Assembly (NCBI GenBank): GCA_002382645.1
Contig: DFYP01000024.1
Span: 1,421-6,891, forward strand
DNA: 5,471 bases
Direction of reading: 5' to 3'
Origin: Desulfovibrio sp. UBA4079
GTDB lineage: Bacteria; Desulfobacterota; Desulfovibrionia; Desulfovibrionales; Desulfovibrionaceae
The notes beneath the pieces are model-generated. The model was given only the letters and a program-made list of their open reading frames with translations. It was not told the DNA's origin and made no database searches. Of the stretch, positions 1 to 4,848 are shown one piece after another. Every line of letters begins with the position of its first letter. Positions within the stretch are counted from its first letter, which is position 1. The translations under genes and the position numbers were made by a program.

Positions 1-132
1 CCCGGCAAGGGCCAGGACAGGGGCCGGCCCGTCGGCCCGCACGGCCGAGGACACGGAGAAACCCCACTGGCGCAGCTGATGCGCCGGCGGCAGCCCTCCG
101 TCCCGCTTCGGCAAGATGAGAACGCAGTGCAT
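1..132 (-). CDS. Unrecognised protein, N-terminal 44 residues only
   Basis: An open minus-strand frame runs from an ATG at 132 off the left edge of the window. It begins MHCVLILPKRDGG and continues with LRQWGFSV and PAPVLALAG. Support comes from a strong ribosome binding site (AAAAGGAG, 6-nt spacer) and from third codon positions that are mostly G or C, like the other genes here. The pattern hydrophobic strand (VLIL), loop, helix (HQLRQWGF), second strand loosely resembles the start of a response-regulator receiver fold. However, the paired acidic residues expected after the first strand are absent (PKRD instead of DD), so this is only a guess. Product unknown. It is divergent from the Fic gene and could be its regulator, an inference from position alone. 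Confidence 0.6.
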   Translation of the reverse strand, partial: MHCVLILPKRDGGLPPAHQLRQWGFSVSSAVRADGPAPVLALAG

Positions 133-138
133 GAAGCG

Positions 139-146
139 CTCCTTTT
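139..146 (-). promoter_or_regulatory. Ribosome binding site of the partial minus-strand gene
   Basis: The minus strand reads AAAAGGAG here, followed by 6 nt and then ATG at 132-130. The match to the anti-Shine-Dalgarno sequence and the spacing are both good. This site is the main reason for calling the short partial gene real. Confidence 0.6.
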
Positions 147-172
147 GCACAGGGGAGCCTGTGCTGTTCATT

Positions 173-202
173 GCGGCCTATACAGAAGCGCCTATACTGC
201 AA
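173..202. repeat. Imperfect tandem 15-bp repeat, operator-like
   Basis: Two adjacent 15-mers, GCGGCCTATACAGAA (173-187) and GCGCCTATACTGCAA (188-202), share the core GCSCCTATAC with small changes. Read on the minus strand each contains TATAGG, a possible -10 box. The pair sits 41-70 bp upstream of the minus-strand start codon. It may be a pair of regulator sites or duplicated promoter elements; function is inferred from position only. Confidence 0.4.
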
Positions 203-237
203 CTTTGCTTGTTGCGTCCAGTTTTTTATGCAAAATC

Positions 238-266
238 GCTATAGAATCACCTATTTGTCTTTGCAA
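238..266 (-). promoter_or_regulatory. Candidate sigma-70 promoter for the partial minus gene
   Basis: On the minus strand, TTGCAA (266-261) is followed after exactly 17 nt by TATAGC (243-238). Each box matches 4 of 6 consensus bases. It would give a leader of about 100 nt ahead of the ATG at 132. A second option is TGGACG with an 18-nt spacer and TATAGG (196-191). Neither is strong and the region is AT-rich, so chance matches are likely. Confidence 0.3.
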
Positions 267-452
267 TCTTCCTTTTCTAGCATGATGGGTTTTGGCTTTT
301 GCAAGGAATCGCGGCGGTTTTCCAGAGGCTCACCCTGCGCACTACTGGACTTGGAGAGACAAGACAAACCCCGGGTCCGGAAGTTGGACAGCTCCGGCCA
401 AGTCCGGTCCAGGCCGCCCGGATCTCCCGGCGTGGCGCGGCCCGGCCCAGGG

Positions 453-475
453 CCCCGATCCCCGGGTCCCGCCCC
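453..475 (-). other. Potential G-quadruplex motif upstream of fic
   Basis: The minus strand carries four G-runs of 4, 3, 4 and 4 (475-472, 470-468, 463-460, 456-453), separated by loops of 1, 4 and 3 nt. This satisfies the usual G3+N1-7 rule. One loop is ACCC, so a competing GGG/CCC hairpin is possible. It lies about 12 to 24 bp upstream of the candidate fic -35 boxes. High-GC genomes contain many such runs, so regulatory meaning is unproven. Confidence 0.4.
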
Positions 476-486
476 TGCATATTCCC

Positions 487-525
487 TCGCAAAAACTCTT
501 GCATAAAATCTATGATGATTATAGC
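487..525 (+). promoter_or_regulatory. Candidate promoter region for fic
   Basis: Two overlapping readings exist. TATGAT (511-516) matches the -10 consensus at 5 of 6 bases but has only a poor -35, TCGCAA (487-492), at 18 nt. TATAGC (520-525) has TTGCAT (499-504) at a short 15-nt spacing. Either would give a leader of about 45-55 nt before the ATG at 575. This is the most promoter-like AT-rich segment ahead of the gene, but the exact boxes are uncertain. Confidence 0.35.
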
Positions 526-574
526 AACACTGAAAGAATACACATCTCTCTGTTGCAAAAACCAGTGAGCTTTT

Positions 575-1681
575 ATGAGCAAAAAGGCCCTGGTCTTCAG
601 CCCCGACACCCTGCGCTACACCCGGCGGTTCGACCGGGTGCGGGTCCTGCCCCTGCTGGCCCGGGTCCAGACCCTGGCCGCGCTCCTGGCCGAATTGCCC
701 TGCCTGCCCGAAACCGCCCAGGAGATCGACGCGGACCTCTGGCTGCGCTCCCTGTTCGGCTCGGCCTCCCTGGCGGGCAACGGCCTGGGCCTGGAGCAGG
801 CCGCGGCCGCCCTGGCCATCCCCGAGGAGACCCCACCCCAGGACCAGGCCCGGCGCGAGCTGTTCAACCTGGCCCGGGCCTGCCGCTCCGTGGCCCGGCC
901 GCGCCGCGAATTCGGGGTCCTGGAGGTGAGCGAGGCCCTGCTCATGAAGACCCACTCCCTGGTGGTCGAGGGCCTGGACTACCCGCTCACCGAGCCCGGC
1001 CGCTTCCGGATGCGCTCCATCGAGGTGGGCGACCCGTCCCAGGGCGGGTCCTTCGTGCCCCCGCGCCAGGTCCAGGACATCCGCACGCTCTGCGCCGCGC
1101 TCTGCGAATGGATCAATTCCGAGCCCCTGCGCCACGAGCCGCCCATCCTGCGGGCCGCCCTGTTCAGCTTCCACTTCTCCTGCCTGCACCCCTTCGACGC
1201 GGGCAACCAGCGCACGGGCCGGGCCGTGCAGGCCATGATCCTGGCCGCCGCGGGCCTGCGCTTCCTGCCCTGGCTCCCGGCCATATCCGAGGCCCGCACC
1301 CCGCTGGAGACCTTCCGGGCCTTCCTGGACTCCATCCAGGAGGGCGCGGACCTGACCCCCTGGCTGGAACACCACCTGGGCGGGCTGCTGGCCGAACTCC
1401 TGCGGCTCAAGGCCCGGCTCCTGGCCCCCCTGGAGCGGCTGGCGCGGATGGGCCGCATCCGGGACCTGCGCGGCCAGGGCCAGCTCTCCGGCCGCCAGGA
1501 GGACCTGCTCCTGCTCATCCTGGAGGCGGCCGCGCCCGTAAGCCTGCGCCAGGTGCTGCGCGACACCCCGTTCCGCCTGCTGTACCGCGAGCGCACCCTG
1601 CACACGGCCCGCCGCGACCTCCTGCGGCTCACGGAACTGGGCCTGCTGCGCCAGGACGGGCAGGGCTTCGCCCCGGCCTGA
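575..1681 (+). CDS. Fic-domain protein with noncanonical active-site loop and C-terminal winged helix
   Basis: Fic enzymes usually transfer AMP, or another phosphate-containing group, from a nucleotide to a target hydroxyl. The 368-residue protein shows the family layout in order. Residues 63-69 (SASLAGN) correspond to the inhibitory-helix motif, normally S-x-x-x-E-G-N. Residues 160-163 (FVPP) match the flap. Residues 197-216 hold the core helix and the loop HPFDAGNQRTGR (205-216). A winged-helix-like tail at about 305-368 is typical of bacterial Fic proteins of this length. Catalytic H205 and N211, R213 and R216 are kept. Two loop positions differ from HPFx(D/E)GNGRxxR: the Mg-binding acid is A209 and the second glycine is Q212. 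The inhibitory Glu is also replaced, by A67. Activity may be altered or lost, or the protein may be a DNA-binding regulator. No clear Shine-Dalgarno precedes the ATG (GTGAG at 565-569 at best). It is divergent from the partial gene and convergent with cheV. Confidence 0.88.
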   Translation: MSKKALVFSPDTLRYTRRFDRVRVLPLLARVQTLAALLAELPCLPETAQEIDADLWLRSLFGSASLAGNGLGLEQAAAALAIPEETPPQDQARRELFNLARACRSVARPRREFGVLEVSEALLMKTHSLVVEGLDYPLTEPGRFRMRSIEVGDPSQGGSFVPPRQVQDIRTLCAALCEWINSEPLRHEPPILRAALFSFHFSCLHPFDAGNQRTGRAVQAMILAAAGLRFLPWLPAISEARTPLETFRAFLDSIQEGADLTPWLEHHLGGLLAELLRLKARLLAPLERLARMGRIRDLRGQGQLSGRQEDLLLLILEAAAPVSLRQVLRDTPFRLLYRERTLHTARRDLLRLTELGLLRQDGQGFAPA

Positions 1682-1690
1682 GCCTCGCCT

Positions 1691-1716
1691 TGCGGATGGT
1701 TGCGGATGGTTGCGGA
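1691..1716. repeat. 10-bp tandem repeat between convergent fic and cheV
   Basis: TGCGGATGGT occurs twice back to back (1691-1700, 1701-1710) and is followed by a partial third copy, TGCGGA (1711-1716). It fills most of the 43-bp gap between the fic stop codon (1679-1681) and the cheV stop codon (1725-1727). No hairpin with a T-run, the expected bidirectional terminator, is visible there. It is probably a slippage-generated repeat; a role is not evident. Confidence 0.75.
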
Positions 1717-1724
1717 AGAACCTG

Positions 1725-2681
1725 TCAGCCCGCCTGGGCCGCGGCCTTGGACTCGATGAGCCCGATGGCCGTGCGGGCCATCTGGTCCAGGTCCGGCTTG
1801 GCCACCTGGGCGTCCGCGCCCACGCTCTCGCCCTTGTGGCGCAGCTCGTCGGTGATGATCGAGGAATAGAGGATCACGGGCAGGGCCGAGAGCTGCGGAT
1901 CGCTCTTCACGGCCTTGGCCAGGCTGAACCCGTCCATGAGCGGCATCTCGATGTCCGAGATGAGCACGTCCAGGATCTGTCCCACGGGCAGGCCCTTTTC
2001 CAGGGCCTCGGCCTTGATGGCCGTGAGCCGCTCCAGGGCCTCGGCGCCGTTGGTGGTCATCTGCACCCGGAAGTTGGCGGCCTCCAGGTTGTTGCGCAGC
2101 ATGGCCCGGATCGTGGCCGAGTCGTCGGCCACCAGGGCGGTGTAGGCGCTCTCCGCGCGCACCGTGGTCTTCCAGGCCTGTTCCGAGGCCGTGGGGTCCA
2201 GGTCGGCCAGCACGTGCTCCAGGTCCAGGAGCTGGATGAACCGGCCCTCGCGCTCCACCAGGCCGATGATGCTCGAGGAATCCACCCGGCCCAGGGCCCG
2301 CGACGGCGGGATGACCTCGGGCCAGCCCACGCGGTGGATCTCCGTGACCCCGGAGACCAGGAAGCCGGTGACGCTCTGGCTGAACTCCGTGACGATGACC
2401 ACCTCCTGGTCGTGGGCCGCCTTGTCCATGCCGAGCCAGACCGCCAGGTCCAGCACGGGCAGGATGTGGTCGCGCAGGGGGATGACCCCGAGCATGCAGG
2501 GGTGCGGCGCGGATTCCGGGCGCACCAGCCGGGGGCTCTCGATGACCTGCATGACCTTGGCCACGTTCACCCCGAAGTGGCAGGCCACGGGCCCGGCAGG
2601 GGTCGCCTCGTCGATGTGGAATTCCAGGATCTCCAGCTCGTTGGTGCCGGTCTCCAGGAGGATTTCCGTCTTCTTGGCCAT
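1725..2681 (-). CDS. cheV: Chemotaxis protein CheV (CheW domain plus receiver domain)
   Basis: CheV is a cytoplasmic coupling protein that links chemoreceptors to the kinase CheA, with a receiver domain whose phosphorylation tunes adaptation. The 318-residue product has an N-terminal CheW-like domain (about 15-165, including GVNVAKVMQVIE, MLGVIPLRDHILPVLDL and QLLDLEHVL). It is followed by a receiver (about 180-312) with acidic pair D186/D187, phosphoacceptor D243 in ISDIEMPLMDG, S273/S274 and invariant-type K295 in VAKP. The extra segment before the phosphoacceptor strand (about 221-236) is, as I recall, usual for CheV. Length fits the family. The ATG at 2681 is fixed by GGAGG with a 7-nt spacer. 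It lies 85 bp downstream of a stand-alone receiver gene in the same direction, so the two could be cotranscribed. All receiver key residues are present, so it should be phosphorylatable. Confidence 0.93.
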   Translation of the reverse strand: MAKKTEILLETGTNELEILEFHIDEATPAGPVACHFGVNVAKVMQVIESPRLVRPESAPHPCMLGVIPLRDHILPVLDLAVWLGMDKAAHDQEVVIVTEFSQSVTGFLVSGVTEIHRVGWPEVIPPSRALGRVDSSSIIGLVEREGRFIQLLDLEHVLADLDPTASEQAWKTTVRAESAYTALVADDSATIRAMLRNNLEAANFRVQMTTNGAEALERLTAIKAEALEKGLPVGQILDVLISDIEMPLMDGFSLAKAVKSDPQLSALPVILYSSIITDELRHKGESVGADAQVAKPDLDQMARTAIGLIESKAAAQAG

Positions 2682-2688
2682 GACCGCG

Positions 2689-2693
2689 CCTCC
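2689..2693 (-). promoter_or_regulatory. Ribosome binding site of cheV
   Basis: GGAGG on the minus strand lies 7 nt ahead of the ATG at 2681-2679. It decides the cheV start, since the open frame continues further upstream without a comparable signal. Confidence 0.7.
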
Positions 2694-2756
2694 GGACAGG
2701 GTTGTGCCGCAATTTCCCTTGTAGCGCCGGGCCGGGCCCTGGGCAAAGAATGGGGG

Positions 2757-2787
2757 AAAAAAATAATCAGCCCGGCAAATGGCGGGC
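2757..2787 (-). terminator. Possible weak intrinsic terminator after the receiver gene
   Basis: On the minus strand, GCCCG (2787-2783) and CGGGC (2774-2770) form a 5-bp stem around an 8-nt loop. Seven consecutive T residues follow (2763-2757), 6 nt beyond the stem. The stem lies inside the last codons of the receiver gene and the stop codon falls between stem and T-run. Short stem and delayed T-run suggest partial rather than full termination, which would lower cheV expression relative to the receiver. Confidence 0.4.
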
Positions 2788-3171
2788 CACGGTCTCGCGC
2801 AGCAGGGTGCGGTTGAGCGGCTTGACCAGGATGCCGTCGCAGCCGGCCTTGAGGCAGGCCTCGGCGTAGCTCGCGTCGCCGTGGGCCGTGAGGGCCAGGA
2901 TCGGGGTGCGCGGGAGGTTGCCGGCGGCCTCGGCGGCGCGCATGGCGCGGCAGGCCTCCAGGCCGTGGAGCACGGGCATCTCCAGGTCCAGGAGCACGAG
3001 GAAGTAGGACCCGGTGCGGAACAGCTCCACGGCCCTGGCCCCGTCCCCGGCCTCGTCCACCTCCAGGTCCAGGCCGCGCAGATAGAGCCGGGCGATGGCC
3101 CGGGCCGCGTCCACGTCGTCCACCAGAAGAAGCTTGGGCATTCTTTCCGAATACCACCCGGGCCGGTCCAT
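2767..3171 (-). CDS. Stand-alone CheY-like response regulator receiver protein
   Basis: A single-domain receiver that would accept a phosphoryl group from a histidine kinase. With the ATG at 3171 it has 134 residues. The acidic pair is D18/D19 (LLLVDDVD), the phosphoacceptor is D62 (LVLLDLEMP), the switch Thr is T95 (ILALTAH) and the conserved Lys is K117 (ILVKP). The stretch from PILALTAH to CDGILVKP resembles the receivers attached to hybrid kinases, so a phosphorelay partner is as likely as classical CheY. No output domain follows. Start choice: ATG 3171 has GGGGAGGGG upstream. The alternative ATG 3141 begins right at the receiver (MPKLLLVDD) but its GGAAAG is almost adjacent to the codon, so I prefer 3171. 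It lies upstream of cheV in the same direction and is divergent from the PHP gene. Confidence 0.88.
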   Translation of the reverse strand: MDRPGWYSERMPKLLLVDDVDAARAIARLYLRGLDLEVDEAGDGARAVELFRTGSYFLVLLDLEMPVLHGLEACRAMRAAEAAGNLPRTPILALTAHGDASYAEACLKAGCDGILVKPLNRTLLRETVARHLPG

Positions 3172-3179
3172 CCACAACC

Positions 3180-3184
3180 CCTCC
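3180..3184 (-). promoter_or_regulatory. Ribosome binding site of the receiver gene
   Basis: The minus strand has GGGGGAGGGG at 3187-3178, with the best GGAGG at 3184-3180, 8 nt ahead of the ATG at 3171-3169. This favours that start over the ATG at 3141. A TTG at 3177, in the same frame, is too close to the site. Confidence 0.55.
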
Positions 3185-3198
3185 CCCGCGGTTCCGTA

Positions 3199-3216
3199 AA
3201 ACCGGCGAAACCGGCG
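3199..3216. repeat. Tandem 9-bp repeat in the divergent receiver/PHP promoter region
   Basis: AAACCGGCG is repeated exactly, head to tail (3199-3207 and 3208-3216). It sits near the middle of the 81-bp gap between the divergent receiver and PHP genes. Each copy contains CCGG. It could be a pair of operator sites or a slippage product. No clear -35/-10 pair was found in the gap for either gene. Confidence 0.6.
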
Positions 3217-3252
3217 GCTGGACGGGGCGCATTCCCGGGCTTATCGTGAGCC

Positions 3253-4113
3253 ATGGGCATTGATCTGCACACCCACTCCACGGCCTCGGACGGCACGGAC
3301 ACTCCCGCGGAGCTGGTCCGCAAAGCCAAGGCCGCCGGACTCTCGGCCATCGCCCTCACGGACCACGACACGGACCTGGGCCTGGCCGAGGCCGTGGCCG
3401 CGGGCCAGGACCTGGGGCTCACCGTGATCCCGGGCGTGGAACTGGCGGCCTCGGCCCCGCCGGGCTGCGGGGCCATGCACCTGCTCGGGCTCTGGCTGCC
3501 CGGGGAGCCGGTCCACCTGCGCCGGACGCTCGACTGGCTCGGCTCGGCCCGCCAGGAGCGCAACCGGGAAATGGCCCAGCGCCTGGCCGATCTCGGCACG
3601 GGCCTGACCTACGAGGAGGTCGAGGCCCAGGCCAGGGGCGTGGTGGGACGGCCGCATTTCGCCCAGGTCCTGCTCCGGCTGCGGGCCGTGACCTCCCTGG
3701 AGGAGGCCTTCCGCCGCTACCTGGGCCGCTGGGGCAAGGCCTACGTGCCCAAGGCCAAGCTCACGCCCAAAAAGGCCATCCAGGCGCTCCTGGCCGACGG
3801 CGCCACCCCGGTGCTGGCCCATCCCTGCCTCCTGGGCCTGTCCGTGGCCGAGCTGGAGCCCCTGGCCCGCGAGCTCAAGAGCTACGGGCTCACGGCCATG
3901 GAGGTCTACTACTCCGAGCACTCCCCGCGCCAGATGGACCAGTACGCGGCCCTCTGCGGACGCCTGGGGCTCCTGCCCTCGGGCGGCAGCGACTACCACG
4001 GCCGGGTCAAGCCGGGCATCTCCCTGGGCCGGGGCCGGGGCAATCTCCACGTGCCCGAGTCCGTGCTCGACCGGCTGCGCGAGCACCGGGTCCAGCAGGG
4101 ATTGTGGGTCTAG
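3253..4113 (+). CDS. PHP-domain phosphoesterase (YciV/TrpH-type)
   Basis: PHP proteins of this type are metal-dependent phosphoesterases. Characterised relatives (E. coli YciV/RNase AM and the Chromobacterium 3',5'-nucleoside bisphosphate phosphatase) act on 3',5'-bisphosphates or trim RNA 5' ends. The 286-residue protein has the full motif series: DLHTHSTASDGT with H6, H8 and D13; ALTDHD with D37/H38; GVEL with E63; H76; GRPHFA with H135; LAHP with H190; and SGGSDYHG with D247 and H249. A helical insert occupies roughly 88-160, as usual in this subfamily. Length matches the family. The ATG at 3253 directly starts the first PHP strand; only a weak GTGAG precedes it. All expected metal ligands are present, so it should be active. 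Exact substrate cannot be decided from sequence. It is monocistronic as far as visible, with no clear terminator downstream. Confidence 0.9.
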   Translation: MGIDLHTHSTASDGTDTPAELVRKAKAAGLSAIALTDHDTDLGLAEAVAAGQDLGLTVIPGVELAASAPPGCGAMHLLGLWLPGEPVHLRRTLDWLGSARQERNREMAQRLADLGTGLTYEEVEAQARGVVGRPHFAQVLLRLRAVTSLEEAFRRYLGRWGKAYVPKAKLTPKKAIQALLADGATPVLAHPCLLGLSVAELEPLARELKSYGLTAMEVYYSEHSPRQMDQYAALCGRLGLLPSGGSDYHGRVKPGISLGRGRGNLHVPESVLDRLREHRVQQGLWV

Positions 4114-4157
4114 GCGATCTTGACTCCTGCCCGATCGTGCTTACCTTCAATCATGAG

Positions 4158-4176
4158 CGGGAGGGTGTTCCTCCCG
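4158..4176. other. Hairpin ahead of repeat copy A
   Basis: CGGGAGG (4158-4164) and CCTCCCG (4170-4176) form a perfect 7-bp stem around a 5-nt loop. No T-run follows on either strand, so it is not an obvious intrinsic terminator for the PHP gene. It sits one base before the GGCAATA that opens repeat copy A, the same arrangement as the palindrome ahead of copy B. Confidence 0.5.
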
Positions 4177-4177
4177 A

Positions 4178-4355
4178 GGCAATAGGACCAACCCCAACGG
4201 AGGGTGAGCAGGAATAAACGCCAACGGGTTCAAACCACATCTGGCGGAACGAGCCGCCCCGAGCCCTGAAAGAGCGCAGTGAGCCGAAAAAATCCCCCGA
4301 GGGCCCGCCAACGGAAGCCCAGGGGAACGCCGGAAAGACACCGGAATCGGCTCAC
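4178..4355. repeat. Repeat copy A (imperfect direct repeat)
   Basis: Pairs with the copy at 4535-4701. Shared blocks in order are GGCAATA, AACGGAGGG, a 39-bp core (4239-4277, 37 of 39 identical to copy B), an A-rich step, AAGCCC, a CCGG/CCGG hairpin (4330-4344) and a final CTCAC. The core contains the stem GGCGG (4243-4247) / CCGCC (4254-4258) around a 6-nt loop. The copies are less similar outside these blocks. Copy spacing drifts from 357 to 352 bp through small indels that ignore reading frame. Confidence 0.7.
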
Positions 4356-4519
4356 AACTTTTGTCCCTTCCCCCGCCCTCCCCGCAATCCCGACCAACCC
4401 CCTGGATATAAAGCACGAATCCTAGAGCCCCAAGGACTCCTGGGCCTAACCGCCTGCCGCGTCTGGGGATAAAAGTCGTGGACAGCCCTTGCTCTTTGGC
4501 GGTATTTCTGGGGCAACGG

Positions 4520-4533
4520 CAAAGGGCCCTTTG
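4520..4533. repeat. Perfect 14-bp palindrome ahead of repeat copy B
   Basis: CAAAGGGCCCTTTG reads the same on both strands. It is bracketed by ACGGC (4516-4520) and GCCGT (4543-4547), which can also pair. It ends one base before the GGCAATA opening repeat copy B, mirroring the different-sequence hairpin ahead of copy A. Confidence 0.6.
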
Positions 4534-4534
4534 T

Positions 4535-4701
4535 GGCAATACGCCGTCACCGCAACGGAGGGAGGGCCGAAATAGAACCAGCAGCCTTCCACCATCTGGC
4601 GGATCGAGCCGCCCCCAGCCCTGAAAGAGCGCTGTGCGCCATGTAAAAACACCCGCGGCCACCCACAAGCCCGGGCCTGCCGGACCACCGGCATGGCGCA
4701 C
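4535..4701. repeat. Repeat copy B (imperfect direct repeat)
   Basis: Second copy of the element at 4178-4355, with the 39-bp core at 4594-4632. The stem GGCGG (4598-4602) / CCGCC (4609-4613) is retained while its loop differs by one base from copy A. The distal hairpin is stronger than in copy A: GCCGG (4679-4683) / CCGGC (4688-4692) with a 4-nt loop. Conserved stems around variable loops suggest a structured RNA or a REP-like DNA element. It ends about 30 bp upstream of the RRM gene promoter. Confidence 0.7.
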
Positions 4702-4732
4702 ATTTTTTGCGCTGAAAATCCCGCCTGTTCCC

Positions 4733-4761
4733 TTGACTCCCTGTGGACAAATCTTTATGGG
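4733..4761 (+). promoter_or_regulatory. Candidate sigma-70 promoter of the RRM gene
   Basis: TTGACT (4733-4738, 5 of 6 consensus bases) is followed after 17 nt by TATGGG (4756-4761, 3 of 6). The -35 is the best in the window and the -10 is weak. Transcription from here would give a leader of roughly 90 nt before the ATG at 4859. Confidence 0.45.
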
Positions 4762-4826
4762 TCGGCTTTCCGCCTTGTTCCGGTTGTTCTCCGGGCGGCA
4801 CGGAGCCGCGCGGGCCGGAAGGCACA

Positions 4827-4848
4827 TTTTGTTTTTCTTTTCAAGGAG
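4827..4848 (+). promoter_or_regulatory. U-rich leader segment and ribosome binding site of the RRM gene
   Basis: A pyrimidine tract (4827-4842, 13 of 16 bases T) runs directly into AAGGAG (4843-4848), 10 nt before the ATG. The ribosome binding site is strong but at the long end of normal spacing. Upstream, CCGCC (4770-4774) and GGCGG (4794-4798) can pair. A U-rich single-stranded tract next to the ribosome binding site is a plausible binding site for the RRM protein itself, an inference not shown by the sequence. Confidence 0.5.

Larger units (their letters stand above)
133..574. other. Divergent intergenic region between the partial gene and fic
   Basis: This 442-bp stretch holds no convincing gene. 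It is mosaic: AT-rich blocks at about 165-310 and 484-575 flank a very GC-rich block at about 370-480. The AT-rich blocks carry promoter-like boxes for both directions. They also hold an inverted pair of TTGCATAAAA (224-233 read on minus, 499-508 on plus), three palindromic TTGCAA words (261-266, 299-304, 553-558), and GCAAC/GTTGC arms at 199-203 and 211-215. The GC-rich block has a G-quadruplex-capable run. Frames crossing the region are shadows without credible codon bias or start signals. Confidence 0.6.

Noticed and set aside
79..285. 68-codon plus-strand frame at the left edge
   Set aside because: Overlaps the better supported minus-strand start at 132, has no ribosome binding site and runs through AT-rich promoter-like DNA.
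277..480. Small minus-strand frame of 67 codons in the divergent region
   Set aside because: Begins with GC-rich codons but loses that bias halfway, has only a poorly spaced GAGGG, and shows no recognisable motif.
251..1603. Long minus-strand open frame opposite fic
   Set aside because: Antisense shadow produced by GC-rich codons of the Fic gene; the translation is low-complexity in G, Q, A and L, has no motif, and lacks a ribosome binding site.
292..1869. 525-codon plus-strand frame overlapping fic and the end of cheV
   Set aside because: Translation is mostly P, G, A and R, typical of an out-of-phase frame in high-GC DNA; the Fic frame has all the family motifs.
979..2712. Long minus-strand frame over fic and cheV
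   Set aside because: Out-of-phase shadow of cheV and antisense of fic; composition dominated by G, R, P and H, with no domain.
1725..3599. Extension of the cheV frame upstream through the receiver gene
   Set aside because: The frame is open by chance, but only residues from the ATG at 2681 look like CheV; the upstream part is an out-of-phase reading of the receiver gene, and the strong ribosome binding site fixes the start at 2681.
3241..4086. Minus-strand frame opposite the PHP gene
   Set aside because: Antisense shadow; every PHP metal-ligand motif is on the plus strand.
4120..4146. TTGACT at 4120-4125 as a promoter after the PHP gene
   Set aside because: No acceptable -10 box at 16-18 nt (TACCTT at best) and no gene follows in that direction for about 700 bp.
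4178..4701. CRISPR array or insertion-sequence remnant
   Set aside because: Only two diverged copies about 355 bp apart, with no regular short spacers, no transposase fragment and no terminal inverted repeats or target duplication that I could find.
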